DNA of 64,000 bases from Turbatrix aceti. Lineage: Eukaryota; Nematoda; Chromadorea; Rhabditida; Panagrolaimidae. Below are positions 31,926 to 46,700 of this stretch, in pieces (positions within the stretch are counted from its first letter, which is position 1; each line of letters begins with the position of its first letter). Under the pieces are notes generated by a model that was not told the origin of the DNA, did no database searches, and saw nothing but the letters and a program-made list of their open reading frames with translations. The stretch covers positions 9,613,547 through 9,677,546 of the forward strand of contig OZ017767.1 in NCBI GenBank assembly GCA_963969345.1, read 5' to 3'. The position numbers were made by a program, and so were the translations under genes.

Positions 31926-32856
31926 GCTGGTATGCAAGCCAAATTGTTCTAAAAAAAATGTCGAAAGCATAATAAATTTAAAAAAAATGAAATTGGAAAA
32001 ATCGAACGTTAGAATTTTTAATTTAAAAACGATACTACATCAATAAATTTTCCAAACAGAAACAAAAAATGCATAATCGGAAAAAAATGATCGCAAAAAA
32101 TGAAAATACATACATATTTTTTTCACACAAATTCATATATTTTTTTCAGAAAAAAAATAGTAATTTATAGTGAGTTATTTTTTGCAGATCAACATCAGCT
32201 TCAGTCAGTAAAATGAACAGAAAACCAAACTGCCGGTTGCCTCCGGCTTGTGGCTTTCTTTTATGCGTTTTTTCTTGTGATTGGCCTCCCATTTTTTTTA
32301 CATAACAGTTTGTTTTTTACTTTTGCAAAGGAGGGGTCACTTGACACAATGCGCGTCGTCGATGATGATGATTATGCTACTTTGCATTTTTTTGTTGCCG
32401 AAGAGTTGTTGAGGCCAATTTGAAAATTTATGGCAATCAAAAGCAGAAGAAAATACTTTTTTTAACAAAAAAAATATTTTATCTTGAAGCAAATTTTTAT
32501 TTATTTTTGCAAAAACGTTTTGCATTCGATCAAAAATATAATATTTATAATAAATAAATAATTACTCAGCAAATGATCAAAATCTGCTCGCTGATCACTC
32601 AGCAACCCCCCTTCCAGACCACTTACCACATATCACGTCCAATTTTTCTTTCACACTCAATATCAAAAATTGTCTACCGTCAGCCAAGTTTCTTTGTTTA
32701 CCTTTCCCATGATGGCGTTGACTCAGTCCCTCAGAGGAGCTCAGACAACCAACAACATCCGCTTCACGTCGCGCATCGATCCGATCCGTGGGCGCTGATG
32801 AAGTTTTTTTGAACCACTTTTTTTTGAAAACTCATCCGTCTGCATCTTCGCAGCGT
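31926..32856. other. Intergenic region
   Basis: AT-rich sequence with a GC-richer block at about 32690-32800. That block has an ATG-initiated 28-codon frame and a GTGGGC donor-like site at 32795, possibly a 5' exon of the gene at 32857, but the phases do not match. No other gene seen. Confidence 0.3.
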
Positions 32857-33039
32857 ATGTTTGCCGCATTTCGTATACGACCATCTTTACTTGTCAAAAA
32901 TTCCTGCGATGGCCTGGATACGTTTGATCGGGGACTCATCGATGCTTCACAGTACCTCAACGAAGATGAGAAGGAGAAAATGCGGATGCGCAAGCTCCGT
33001 GGATTCGGAGCTGACGGGGCTCATGACGGTTGGTTTTGA
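32857..33039 (+). CDS. Small hypothetical protein, possible mitochondrial precursor
   Basis: After an acceptor (TCTTCGCAG at 32845-32853) an open frame starts MFAAFRIRPSLLV and runs 60 codons to TGA. Codon use is clearly less AT-rich than the flanks. The N-terminus is Arg-containing and amphipathic, like a mitochondrial presequence; the rest is charged (LNEDEKEKMRMRKLRGFG). A donor-like GGTTGG lies a few codons before the stop, so the true exon may end near 33029. I do not recognise the family. It could be one exon of a longer gene. Confidence 0.4.
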   Translation: MFAAFRIRPSLLVKNSCDGLDTFDRGLIDASQYLNEDEKEKMRMRKLRGFGADGAHDGWF

Positions 33040-36000
33040 TTTTTTGTGGAAGAAACATTTTTGAATCGCAAAAATTTGACTTTAAAAATTGAAAAAAAAT
33101 AAGATGACGAAAACTGAACAATTTGAATTTTATAATCCCGAATAAAATCAGGTAAAACTTGAAAAATAAAATTTATACTATTCGTTTTTGTTAGTTTTTA
33201 AACAATAAAGTTTTTTTTGTTTTTTATTTAATTTTGAACAGTAATAAATATTTTTTTAACAAACTTTAAAGACAAAAAAATAAAAAAAATAGCTTAAAAA
33301 AAATTTGAAAAAATTTAAAAAAATTAAAATAAAGAAAAATAAAAAAAACTATTTTTTATTTTATCCGTTCAATCGCCCGCGAAAGGGGGGTGGTCTTTTT
33401 TATCTTTTGGACCGATTTGACGTTTGTCAATATAAAAAATTCTATTTTTTTAGATTTTTTTTAAATTTTGTTCGATTTTGTGCAAATGAGATCAAAATTA
33501 GAGATTTTTATCCAACATCAGTAAAAAATTTTATCAAATTTATTTCCTCTTGAAAAAAAAAGCGATTCAATTTTTTTTCAATTTTCTGTTTCCACGATAA
33601 AATGGTTATTTTTTTTTCGATACCCGCCTGCCAGCCGGGGGGTAAACCACTTTATCTTCCCCCAAAATTACTCATGCAAATATGTATGTAATACATACTT
33701 TTCGAATGGGTTAAGTACGTATACCATGGTTATGCACAAACGAAGCCGGGTACCATAACTAAACGAATTTGACGATTACTTTGAAGAAACACATCAGAAT
33801 TCGTCAGAATGTAGTTATACGTATTTTATTTACTTCCTTTGAAGCACATTACTACTTGCTTATTCGTTCTCAACTGTCATTTTTTCGTTTTTTTTGGGAG
33901 TGAGAAAGTTGGCATGGGATCTAGCTGGATACGGGGATAGCCTGCCAGTTTGTTTGAAAAATAGTATTCCGTTGGTTGGATGCATCGTTCGTTCGTTTGT
34001 TCGTTTGCGCATGCATGCTTTGCGCCTGAATTGTCGGTGCCGCGCTGCTCGCTCTCCTGCCTCCGGGGCAATTTGGTTTAATTGACGCGAAATAAATACA
34101 AATAAATACAAATACAACTCGAATGTGCACTCTACTACCTTATTTAGACGAGAGTGCCAACCATGGTAGTGTTATCCTATTTTTTTGACTGGTAACAAAA
34201 GTTTGCAGGCGGACAAAAAAAATTTTTTTAATAATAAAAATTCAACACAGAATCCAAAAAAAAACCTGAAAAAATAATATGACAGAAAATTTCGGTCAAC
34301 GGTACAAAAAAAATTCTATACAAAGCAAATGAAATAAAAATAAAATATTATTTGAAAAAAGTTTTGCGCGTGTTTTCACAAGCACGCAGGCGGGACGGGA
34401 CGGGACGACTTTTTGCCGTCATTGCCGACTGACCGACCGCCTGGCTGGCTGCCGTCAGTCAAGAGGTGCGAAATATATATGAGGCTACTATTTACAAGAC
34501 AAAATAGATAGGAGATGTACGGCACATCGCTGGCAGCCACCCGCAAGCGACGGCGTCACAAAAATTTTCTAAATTGCTTGTTGTTTTACTTTTTTTTTCA
34601 TCTCTTTTACATTCATTCTATGTACGTCACAAAAGCTGAAACGGAAGTCGGAAGTTCTTTTAGTGTACGAGATCGATGGTTTTTTGGGGATTGTGAGATT
34701 GTTTTGGGGGAATTTTGAACTTTTGTAAAAATATATGTATTTATTTACATTTTTCATTTTTTATGATGTTGCATAAGTTTTTTTGTTGCAAATGGTCGTT
34801 TTGAATGGAACTGTTGACGTTCAAAAAAGATTCGCGAATGTGTGTGTTCAAAATGAAATCATAAATTTTCATTGTTGAACTTCGTCAGAAAAAAATTTAG
34901 TAAAAATAATGTTTTTATAAATGAAAAAGTCACGTTTTTTTCTCGCACGTTTGTATATCGAATGAGCTCAATTTTTACTGAATGAATCAAAAAAAATTTC
35001 GAAAAATGTATCAAATTCGAGTTTTTTATCCAAATTTGACGCGATAAAAAAAAATATTTTTGGTTGCTTTTTCCTATTTTTTTTTTATTTGCACGCTACT
35101 GTTGTTTTTGTGTTCAAAACGAGTAAAAAAATAATTCGAAATTTTAACCAACAATTTGTCAAATTTTTTAAAAGAAACTTTTTTTTTTGTTTTTGAGTTC
35201 AAAAATTAGCAGACCGTAATTTTTATGTTTTGAACTAAAATGTCTAATTCCGACGATTTGAATGCCCAGAAATAGTACATACACGTCGCTTCGATATGCT
35301 TCCACTTGTCTTCAACCGTCAGCCATCTACTTTTCTTCTGATGGGCAGGCGGAGAGGAGAGGAGGCGAGAAACGGGTGACATTCCTCGTTACTTACTTGC
35401 ATCCCATCTTTTTTTTTTCTCCCGACGGCGCGACAAACGGTGGAATATAGGATAGATGGGGTTCATCTTCTTCTTCTTCTTCGATTCACACCCTTTTTTC
35501 GTCGGGGATAGCTGCCACTTCACCGGCACGCGTAAACTTGCATGTAGAAAAAAATGTTGTAGAACTTTTAGACAACTCTCTTTTGCCCCATCTTTTTTTT
35601 CTTGGGTGCAGGAAAATTTTTTTATTTGACTTTTTCTTCTTCTTCACACACTTTTTTTTGGTCGACATGTTGCTTCCTTTCCGGCAGACAGGCCAGAAAG
35701 GAGGAAACCAAATCAATTTGAGTACATACATGTTTTTATTATCTATCGCGCCTTTTTTTGGGAGAAAATGAAGGAGGATGGGGTATTGACTTTTGTTTTC
35801 TTTTTATTCAAGAAGGCTTTGGTTCTGGAACATCTTTGAACTTGTTGTGGACTTTGTCGTACGCTGCACCATGAATCCATTGTTTTTTGCAGACTTTCAT
35901 TGTTTGAATCATGCATGGAAGTTGAATTTTGGCAACGAAGCGTGTTTTTCTTTTTTTGGATTGCTTAGAAAAGCAAATGGTGATCGAAAAATCGAAAAAT

Positions 36001-39000
36001 TTTTTTAGATAATCGAAAAATCGAAATTTTTTTTAGATAATTTGAGAATTGGAATTTTTTTGACAATTTTTTCTAGATTCATAAAAATTTTTTAGGAACA
36101 TGGTTTTTCCTAAAAAAATATTTATTGAAAGGTCAACAGATTAATTTAATTATAACAAACAATTTTTTCCCATTTTTTTTCAAATAATATTACAATTTTT
36201 TGTTCGTATTATCCGTTTGAAAAATTCTAACATCACCGCAAACGAACAAATTTTAGAAAAATTGTTCGCGAACAAACACGAACAAACAAAAACGTTCGTC
36301 TGAAAGCAATAAATAAACAAAAAGCCTTACAATTAGTTTTATCGGTTTGCAAACGCCTGATTAATCCGATTTTTTGGCACCAACTAAATATTATTTTCGC
36401 TCCAATTTGTTGCCATTGATACTTTCCCCCCTTCTTTGACGCATACAAACCCCTGAGGGAGGCATAGAAAACAAATTAACAAGTGAAAAAGGACGTCGTT
36501 GTTTTTAACAACGGTAAACAATGCTGCGACCTTTATAGCACCCCAACTTTTATGAGTGACAGGGGAGCTCTAAATGAGAGCGACACCCCTCCTGCCGTCC
36601 GCCGCCCGCAGGCACGGCATCAAGCATGCTGGTTGACTGATAAGAGGGCGATGCCTGCCTGCAGGCATGCTTGGCTTTTTTTCCTGCGCATGCCTGTCGG
36701 TCATGGTCGCCACGCTTGTTGCAATGGAATGGCATGTTTTTGTGCGTGTGCTTTTACGCCTCTCATTTGTCCCAAAAAAAATTTGCTTTAATTTTGGATT
36801 TTGGGGTTTTTAGTTTTTTTTTTATTTTGGGATGCCGAATTTTTTTTTGGGGTCACAATGTGTTGATTACAATTTTTTTTGAGAATTTTAAATTTGTATT
36901 TCATCGAACTGTAAAAAATTTGCATACTTCTGTGATTTCGGACAAATGTACCACAATTATGACATTTTTTGGAAAAAACTATTGTTTTGTCCTTTTTTTT
37001 AAAAAATTTTATTTATTCGAATAAAAATTTTTTTTGCAATTGAAAATAAAATTTTCGTACTTCGAATCAAAAAAACTTTATTTTCAAATTAAAAAAAATC
37101 AATTAGAAATGTTTTTGTTAAATTTATTCATTTCAAAAGCAGCCACCTCAAAACTGATTTCTGCTAATTTTAAATAAATAAACACCCTTCGAATTCGATA
37201 TTTATTCGATTACTGCCTAATTTCATTTCCATCTGTCTGATAATAAATATTTATTCGTAGGCATGGTGAAACTAAAGTGTCGCTTAATGGCATCACAGTA
37301 TGTATAGTTAACTAGCTCTGCCGTTCAGGTAGGTGTCTGGCGGCAAAACAATGCCCCCAGTTGGACACGCTAACCATCGTGCATCGTTGTGTGCGTACCG
37401 GCATCGTTAATTTACCTGCCAGCTACCTGCTTTTCCTACTTTCTGTCGATAGTACAAATTAGTTGATAAAAAATATAAAAATAAAACAGTGCCGCATTTT
37501 CTTCGGAATTTTTGTTAAATCTGCGGTTTAAAAAGTGCGCATGTTGCGTGCAACATGTTGATCTCCAAATTTAGTCTTCAAATTTTGTGTGTTTATTTTT
37601 TTCATTGATTTCTAACACATTCACATTTTTTTCATTTCCTTAACGTTTTTTTATTCAACATTTTTTAACTGGTCGTGTTATTATTTATTGTGCACTAATA
37701 AATCACCTAACATGTCCCCATAAATAACGAACATGTTTTTCTCAGTATCTGTCAGCATAAGTTGCCGGTTTGACGTTTATTCCCTCGCACAACGACCACC
37801 CACGTCCGTTCAAAAAATTTTTGAAAGTCAAAAAAAGAATCAAGGTGGTTCGTTATCACATTTATCGAATCCAATCGATCAAACAAACTTTCGTCCTGAA
37901 AACCTTTCATATTACATCTCAACTCAAGTGTTCATCATTACCGACATTCTGTTTTTCTTTCCCCTCCACTACCAACGACGACGACGCAACGACGCTTCCA
38001 CTATCATCATCCGGTGCCGTGCATGGATGGATGGCAGTGGGTGGTCGTGACGTCGTCTGCCTCACCTGCTCACCTGCCGAGGAATGGTGTTCTCAGTTCG
38101 TGGCCACGAGCCGTATCGTCAACGGTTTAAAAGTCGTAAGTTTATGCTAATGTGTGATTTATTTTTTTTGAAATTATTTTTCAACATTTCTAAATAACAA
38201 CAAATTTTGCGCTTTCAAAAATTTCCTTGTTGCATATCAAAAAATTTTGACAGATTGTGCATAACTTTTGTTAAATTTTATTATACGGTATTGTATTTCA
38301 AAATATGTACTAATTAGGAAGTAAAAATTTGAATTTGAAAAAATGTAATTTTTTGATTTTTATGGTTTTGAGTGAAATTTGATTGCACGTGGGATGTTTT
38401 CGTTGCGGGACCATTACTTGTCGCGTGCGCATTTTATTAGTTTTTTGATATTCTTATTTTTGTGTTCGTTACTAATTTTTTATTTTTCTAATTACCAACA
38501 TTTTTTCTGGGTTCTAAACAAAAGCAATTTATTCTCAGAAAAAATAATGCTTTTATTCTCACACCGCCGACTATTACCTAAAGGTGGGAAAATGCGTGCC
38601 AAACAATACGATCTTTTTTCTTTTTTTGACGGTTGACGGCGAACAAGGAGTGGCCGGATAGGAGGATTCTTGCTTACTTACTCACTGAAGTCCAGTGCCC
38701 TGCCCTGCTCACATGAATGCTCCCCGGTTAGCTTTCAATTTTCTCACTTTACGTGTGTGAAAAAAGAGGTGTGGTCGTCGTCCGCGCCGTCCTCGCCGTC
38801 ATCGGCTTCTGCTCCGTTGACAGGAAAAAGTATGCCACGAGCGACTTTTCTACCGATAAGGCAAAAGCTTGTCTAGCTGTTTTTTGGAATTGTCTCATTT
38901 TTCAAAAAAAACTGTTTTTGGTTCGTTTGGTACTCGTTACATATTTGTTCAATATTTTGGATTCGGTTTTTTGAACGATGGAATGAATTGCTCATTATTT

Positions 39001-40119
39001 TATTTGTCATTCTGATGTGAGAACGGCAACTTTTTTGTTAAACTTGCCCGGAAGTGCAACTTTTTTCTAAATCCAATTAGAAAAGGTTAGAACATTTTTA
39101 TAGTGTGACATTACGAAAAAATTTTTTGGATCATAAACCAAAACTTTATTTTTTTCCTACTGATTCAGAATTTTCAAAATACAATGAAACATTTGTTTGC
39201 CATTTCATTTTTCATCGCAGCTCAAAAGTCAAAGTCCAAAAGGCAGTTTAAAAAAAACCAATTGTCTGTCATTCGTTAACATTTTATTGGTTGTACAAGG
39301 CAAACTTTATCTATTTATTTTTTTGCTCTATACAGAAATACAATTTATGCTTTTCAGTAAGCGTTACTCCAACTTCCACTTTTTTCATTGTCTGTTCAAA
39401 AATTTGTAAATAGAAAGAAAAACTATAAAAATAGGACGCAGTTGTATTTTATCGTGATAATGTTTTTTGTACTTGAACTTTTTTCTACCTGATCAGTCAG
39501 ACGAAAGCACTTTAGTTGGCCGAGAAACTCGTTAGTTGACAATAAATTTTTTTTCCAGGGTTGAAGATTATTTTTAGAATGTCTTTTTTTTGTGATACTA
39601 ATTTTAGAATTGTTTCTAAAATTGACACCATTTTTTGTTTGAGCCAAAAAAGTTATGCGTTTGCAGTAAAAATTTTTTTTTTGATTTTTGAAGTTGAAAA
39701 AAAAATTAATTGGGTTATGCTAACAAAGATGGAAAGGCGGGAACAATGTATCCACTTCCAAGCGCATTTACATAAGTTTTCTTGACATTGACATTTTCCG
39801 AATAAATCGACAAAGAAAATTTTTTTTTTATTTTTTAATTTTTTTTAAATTGTTTAAAAAATATTTTTAATTTGGCTTACATTAGTTTTGCCGCAATTTT
39901 TTTCAATTTAACTTGTATAATTTTTTTCATCACAAAAAAATTGTAAAACTATGCAGCATAACATGGATGTGTGGACAGTTGCGTCAAAAGCCATGGCATG
40001 GCACCCCCGTCCTCCGGCCTGGCCCCAGCTAACAATTGCTTGATTGCGAGACTCGACTGGACGACTGGTGACTGACTGGCTTCCTTCCTTCCCCGAGAAC
40101 GTCATTAGCATCGCATTGA
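33040..40119. other. Gene-poor region 1
   Basis: About 7 kb without a gene I can support. It is mostly poly-A/T-rich, broken by less AT-rich islands at about 34370-34470 (GGGACGGGACGGGACGAC), 36570-36740 (GCCTGCCTGCAGGCATGC), 37310-37400, 37970-38110, 38640-38850 and 39980-40090. The islands repeat words such as GACTGACTGAC, GGCTGGCTG and CACCTGC and may be regulatory. The donor-like end at 38136 closes a roughly 35-codon frame that could be an exon but has no support. Confidence 0.4.
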
Positions 40120-40733
40120 CAAGGAAAGTGTCGGAGTTCATTTTGGAATTTCTTCACGAAACTTTGCCAAAAGTTTTATTTTACTATGAAAAGTTTATAC
40201 TGAAAAATTCAGTTGCACCGCTCATGATGTGACAGAGTTACGGTAGTCGGAAATCACGTTTTTGCCATTTTTGACGATTTTTGGCACGTTCTAGCTAAAC
40301 AACTACGGCATTTTCAGAAATAAGTGGTGTATCAGTCGACGTATTTTTTTATGGAGAATCAGTTAAAAATAAAATAACGTAGGGTTGTGACCTTGAAAAA
40401 TGCCGAAACCAATGTTGGCATTGTGACCTCTTTTCAAATGCAAATTTCGGCATTTTTTAAGGTGGCAAACCTAAATTTTTATATTTTTATCTGATTCTCC
40501 ATGCAAAACTACGTCGATTGATGCACACCTTGATTCTAGAAATGCCGTTGTTTGTTAGCTACAACGTGCCAAAAATCGTCAAAATTGGCAAAAACGTGAT
40601 TTTCGACTACCGTAACTTTGTCAGATCATGAGCGGTGCAACTGAATTTTTCAGTATAAACTTTTCATAGTAAAATAAAACTTTTGGCAAAGTTTCGTGAA
40701 GAAATTCCAAAATGAACCCTGACACTTTCCTTG
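40120..40733. mobile_element. Intact 614-base palindromic MITE (CAAGGAAAGTGTC ends)
   Basis: Same family as the element at 18275-20065. The ends CAAGGAAAGTGTC and GACACTTTCCTTG are flanked by the direct repeat TGA (40117-40119, 40734-40736). The two halves are largely reverse complements. No open frame of note. This copy shows the empty site for the nested insertion at 18 kb. Confidence 0.92.
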
Positions 40734-43700
40734 TGAGTTCTGATGCTGCCAGGGCAGGTAGCATGCGTACCACTGCAGTTATGTATCTGATTTTCTGAAG
40801 GAATGGAAATTAGTTGTTTGTTGTGTGTCAGTGAAATGAAATGACTGCACAGGCATTGGATTCTTCATGAATGAAATCTAATGCGCGTTTGACAGGTCAT
40901 TGATCAAACTTGGAATCGTAGTATGATGCCCGACTGATTGTGCTGTAATTTTTTTATTATACTTTCAAAATTTATACCGTATTCAAAAAAAATATTTTTC
41001 GTTTCAGTAAAATTTTTCTATAAATATTCGTAAAAATGTTTTTTCAATTTTTTATGTAAAAATTTATTTTTGTTTAAAATAAACAAAAATTTTATCACAA
41101 AAAATCCGTTGTTTTGCAAAAAAATTACATTTTTAACACGTTTTTCAATTTTTAATGATTTTTTTTTTGCATTTGCACCTACACGAACTTCCCAAATTTA
41201 TTATTTGCAAAAAAACTTCCTTTTAGACACGTTTGATGTAAAATATTCAATTTGACCTTTTTCCGTCCTCCCACACAATTTTTTCAAAGTGCCAAATTTT
41301 TTCTTTGGACCACACGTTTCGTTCATTTTTTTCTGTTTTGTCAATTCTATTTCCGGTTTGGACCGCGTTGCGGCATCGCATCGCATCGCTAAACTTGCTG
41401 TTTGGGTTCGTTTTTTGCTCTTGTTCATCTTTCGTACGCAGCAGAATATAATGTGTTCATTGCCAATTATGGAAACTAGCGGAAAAAATAGATTTGCTGA
41501 ACAAAAAATGATCTGTTCTTATTTGATGTATAATTATTTATTGGTTGGGCGGTTTGACGTCATTCTTCCGTGCTTTTTGTACAATTTGAAAAGGATTTTG
41601 GGATCTTTGAAATTATATAAAAAATAGTTTATGATTAGCAAAATTTTTCAAATATCTTGTTTTTAAACAAAAAAAATATTGTTTTTAAAAAATTAAAAAT
41701 TTTTTTTGCATTTTCTTGTAATGAAAAAATGCATTTTCGAAAAAGATGCAAAAAATGTGAATCACATTCGATACACATTTTTTAGACAAAAAAAACGATA
41801 CATTTTTTTTTACAAGCGAGAAACTTTTTTTTGAATTCAAATATGTCATTTCCCCAACTTCAGAAAAAAAAAGTTGTAGTGGTAATCTCAGTCAGTCTCA
41901 TTGACGCCTATAAGAGGAGTTGTTGTCATCTCTCAAAAACTGCCGTCCGTCCATGAAAGGGAGTGGACAAGAGCCACAGTGTGCCGCAGTTGACACCACA
42001 GCGCTCTCATCTCGCTCACTCAAAGTTAATTGCGCGCATCTAACTTGTTTCAAGATACAACATATCTCCTCATAGCTCACCCACAACAACACTGCTTGCT
42101 ACTATATTTATAAAGTGTCAATTAGGAGGCTAACATCGTCGGATGCTAAGGCTAAAGGACTTTTACATCGGAAAAGTATCGCTGAAATGAAGTCTTTGTT
42201 TTTTTTTTGACACCCACGTTTATGTATGTATTTTTTTTACATGTGTGTTTTTTTCTGACCGACGTGGGTGGTCTAAGTTGTAAACTATATTGTGTGTGAT
42301 TTTTTTACATACATTTGAGGTACATAGTTTGTATCCCATAAAGTCAAGCAGAGTTGCGTGGGGTCGAATTATACAGTCTGGTATGTTTTGTGTTTTACAC
42401 CTCTTATGTTATAAATTTTTGTATTATATTAATTTCTTTCATTGAAAGTAAACTTGAGTAGACGACAGACTGACAATTATGTATACATATCCTACCGTAC
42501 CCGTCCCCCAACATGGGTTCAGAATAAGTGCCAGGCCATAAGCGACAACCAAGGATGAGTGAGAGTAGTAACTAATCCTTTCCCTTGCTTGCCGGATGGC
42601 TACTTTGTGCCAGAAAAAGCACCCATTGGCTGGATGATATTGTATAGTACGTACTTATATGCTTATAATTTGGTTAGAGAAACAAAAAAAATTTACTGTA
42701 CAAAAATAAATCCAAATTTGGTCTTACAAAAAAAATCAAGTTAACATAAATGAAAAAAACTTTCTTAAAAAAAAACAAAAAATTGCTTTTTCTTATCCAA
42801 AACTATCATAAATTTGTTTGCCCATTTATCTGATTAAGCTTTGGTTGGCATCGACAGAACGTTGTTAAAATACTAAATATATGTCTTTGACTTTGAGACG
42901 GAAATGAAACAGCTTAGTTGTCGACGAGTCGACAGCGTTGAAGACAAAAATACCGAAAAATAATAGATAAAATAGCGGAACATGCGCAAGGCCAGAAATT
43001 GCTTCTGATGAGGATGGATGGGGTGAAAAAATGCCGCGTTAAAAATTATACGTTTTGCCAAGAAGAAATGCACTATGTATTGGCCATTGATGGCCGGCTA
43101 ATGAGGTAGATGTTATGTATATGTTATGCAGTTTGTTAAATAAATATCTATTTAGTTAGCCTTGATAGACCACCTCCAAGGCTAACGGATGCTCAACTGG
43201 ACTATAGTCCACGCGAATGTTTTACTATTCAAAGTTTTAAATATTAAAATGTGTAAATGATGATAAAAATTATGTCATAATGCCGTTAAAAAATTTTTTT
43301 CTGTCGTTAAGAGGAAGTAGCGGAGCACTTATCCGACAATTTATAATAAAACTGTTATTATCGGACTTTCGTGCCTTTTTTTGTTCTCTGCAAATCTTTA
43401 ATAATAGACAATTTTGTATTTATCACTGGTTTTCTTGTTTAAATACATGCAACATTTTTTTATTGAGCGTTATAAAAATTAGCAAATAAAAAAAAGTTTT
43501 GTACTTTTTGCAAAATGTTTTTTTTGAGATTTGATAATTTCTGACGTTACTTACTGGAAAAAATTATGGGTTCATTCGGATTATTACGTATGTATTCTCT
43601 AAGGACTGAAAAATGATGCATTGAAAAATAATTCCGCTTCTGCTAATTTTTTTCCTGATTGGCATTTAAAAAAAATGTATTATACATTTTTTTCATTATC

Positions 43701-46700
43701 ACCTAAATATTTAGTTGTTGGATACCAGTTACAATTTTTTCTTTTTTATAACCCTGTCATTTTTCTATACATTACTTTTTTTTCACTCCTGCCGCCAAGA
43801 AAAATCCAGAAAACACATCTCATTCCCTCCTCTTTTCCCGTTGGATTGCCACAATTTGACTTCAATTGTTGTTCTGCGCGGCGGCATTTATGGTACTATT
43901 TATTATGTATATTTTTGTCTCACCTGCATTTTTTTAACCCATCAACAGTTGCATATTTACTACGACTCCTTCGGTCGGTCGGTTGGTGGGTTGGTTGGCT
44001 GGCTGCTTCGACAACGAGAACGACGACTAATAAGCGACTGTAATAATAATTCTACCGGCTAACAACTTCTTCTTTTCCTTCGGTTTCGACGCTTCGCGCC
44101 GACAACGTCTTTTGCCTAGACCAACAAAGACCGTACGAAAAAAACAACAACAAATAATTGCTCATCAACAGAGATGTAAAGTTTTTCATGTCGCAACCAA
44201 ATGCGACTAAAACATCACCCAAATCATAAAAGTTTGTTTTTTTTGTTGGTGTTTTATAGGTTTTTGATTAATTTGATGCTGAAATGTTTTTTTCTGGAAT
44301 GCCAGGATCTGAAGGTTTGCTTCCAATTTGTTACCTTCGTTACTATATTTTTTTTTAAGTGTGCAACGTTGTTAGAATTTTTTTTAATCGATAATTATTT
44401 TCTAATGTTTTTTTTTTCATTTGATACACCCCCACAAAAATTTTTTTCTAGAGCAAAAAAATGTTATGGGACTGGTCTGACTGATCAAACTAAAAAAATA
44501 TGAATGCATGAGTTGTTGACAGTACAAAATGTGTTTTTTTTGTTTTGCCCTGAATGACGAAGGCCAAGGGTCGTCAACAGGGATCGTTGAACGAACGTTA
44601 TTTTGTGTGGGAACAAGCACAAACAGTTTGATTTTTTTTTGAACAATCAAACGAATGAAAAAATTTTTGAGCGCGTTCTATGATTTTTGGAAAAATTTTC
44701 TTTTTTTGGGGAACAGTTTTTTTACGATTTTTTATGGCTAAATTTTATAAATGTTATGTAATATCCCAGTTTATGTTCGTTTTTTAAATTGTTTTTCTTT
44801 TAAACTAGCTTTTTTTTGAGCCAACACAAACAAACGAGGACGTTTGTTATTTTTTATTTTTTTCAAAAACGTTGAATTTTTATTCCATTAAATTAAAAAA
44901 ATAATATTTTCTCCCAAAAACTAAATAAATACAAAAGTTTACCATCAATTAACATTAGTTTTTGCCGTACTAAAGATAAGAACAACAAAATGTGTGCAAT
45001 GGCAGATGATGTTTCACACAAAACAATGAATTCTAAATGCGCACGTTGAACGCTTCTTCACTTTTTGTTCTAACCAAAAATACATATGTAGACACGTACA
45101 ATTTATTGACTATAGAAATGAGAGAAAACTTTAATTGAACAGTTCAGAAAACTTGACGCTTCTTTTTTTAACGCCTTGATTGGTATTGAGTTTTTTTTAT
45201 TTCTTGCGGCACTTGTTGTCGTCCTTCCTCCTGTCTTTTTTTTGCCCCTCGATGCTTCAATGAAGAGTTTACAACTTTAATTGAGGTAATTTTGTTGGTT
45301 CTTTGTTCAAAGGTTATAAATATTTTGGGTTGCTAAAGTCAAAAATCGTAATAAAAAAAGTTTGCAAATTTTGCATTCCTTAAAAAATTGTTAGTTTTTT
45401 GCTGGGTTTTATCGACTTGAGTACTTTCATACACATAAACTTGTCTAACGACGGCATTTCAAGTTCTGACACCTTTTACGGGGAATTTATATATTTGATC
45501 ATCCGGCTTGCATGCTTGTTATTGATTATTTTGTTACTTTATAATTGGGTTTGGCGTGTATACCTATTACCTGGGGGCAGATTTTATTAATTTAGTTTCT
45601 CAGCTACCATGCACTTATTTATTTACCTGCCCGCAGGGATGAAGGATTGTTACTGCGACGGTTTATGAAATTGTTGTCGCTCACTGTTTTGCGGCTGCGT
45701 TTTTCAATTTTTGTACGTTTTTTTCAATTTTTATTAAGGAGGGTCCAAAAAGAAGAAGTACGATGCGGGTGGTCGTTTTTGCAACGGTCAAAAAAATTTT
45801 TGGGTGAAAAAGAAATGTGGGTGGTCGAGGTTTTTTTCGATGTGCAGAAGTCATGAAAAAATTGTTACCCTGGTGTGATCTGGCATTCATTGTCCAAGTG
45901 TTCTCTGATATATAATTTGCGACAAGGGTGGTCCAAGTGTTCTCTGGTATAAATTCCGCGACAGGTGTGGTCCAATTTTTTTTCCGACCAAAATTTGTAT
46001 TTCCAAGAAAATAGACCCAAAAGTGCTCAAGAAATGTGTTTTGCACCTGTTTTGCCCAAATTGGACAATTTTGTATTCAATTTTTTTTCTTTCATTTTTT
46101 TTGCAATAATAACAATGAACTTTTTATTCTTCCCTTTGACATATATTTTTTTATTCCTTTCCTTTTAAATCCAAGTTCGCACTTGTTGCTGTTTGTTGCC
46201 ATCTCCAAAGTTGAGAGTCAAGTGTCAATGACCTCCGAACAGTTGTATTAGCTTGAAGTACCACAACTTGACGAAGATGAATCAGTTGTTTCACTTTCTT
46301 CTTGAGCATACTTGTTGTTTTGTTTTTCGGTACTCGTTCGTTTATTCTTCTTACTATAATAAATACTTGTGCCATTGTTGCAAGCTGGCAGTGTAGTAAA
46401 TAAATACATACTCAAGTCAGAGCTCGGTAAAGACGTTGGTTGGTTTGCATCGGTGGTGGCGTGTATAGTTTTGACTTTTCACATTTATTCACGCTACTAG
46501 TGGTCTTTATTTCATTTTTTTTATTCACCCTGACGGCAACGGCAACGGCAACGGAGACGGAGACGATGGCCTTGGCCTGGTCTATGACTGGATGTTGCGC
46601 CGACTCCATGCTTCATGCACTTGTCGTCGGCACTACTGCCATTACTCGATAGTTACTAAAGAGGCTAATTTGCCTCAGCTGCCACGGCACGGCCACGGCG

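Noticed and set aside
38022..38136. Possible exon ending at GTAAGT (about 35 codons, four Cys)
   Set aside because: Good donor but no acceptor, no partner exon and no recognisable domain.
43100..43125. let-7-like TGAGGTAG word
   Set aside because: Only the seed matches and the flanks do not fold into a precursor hairpin.
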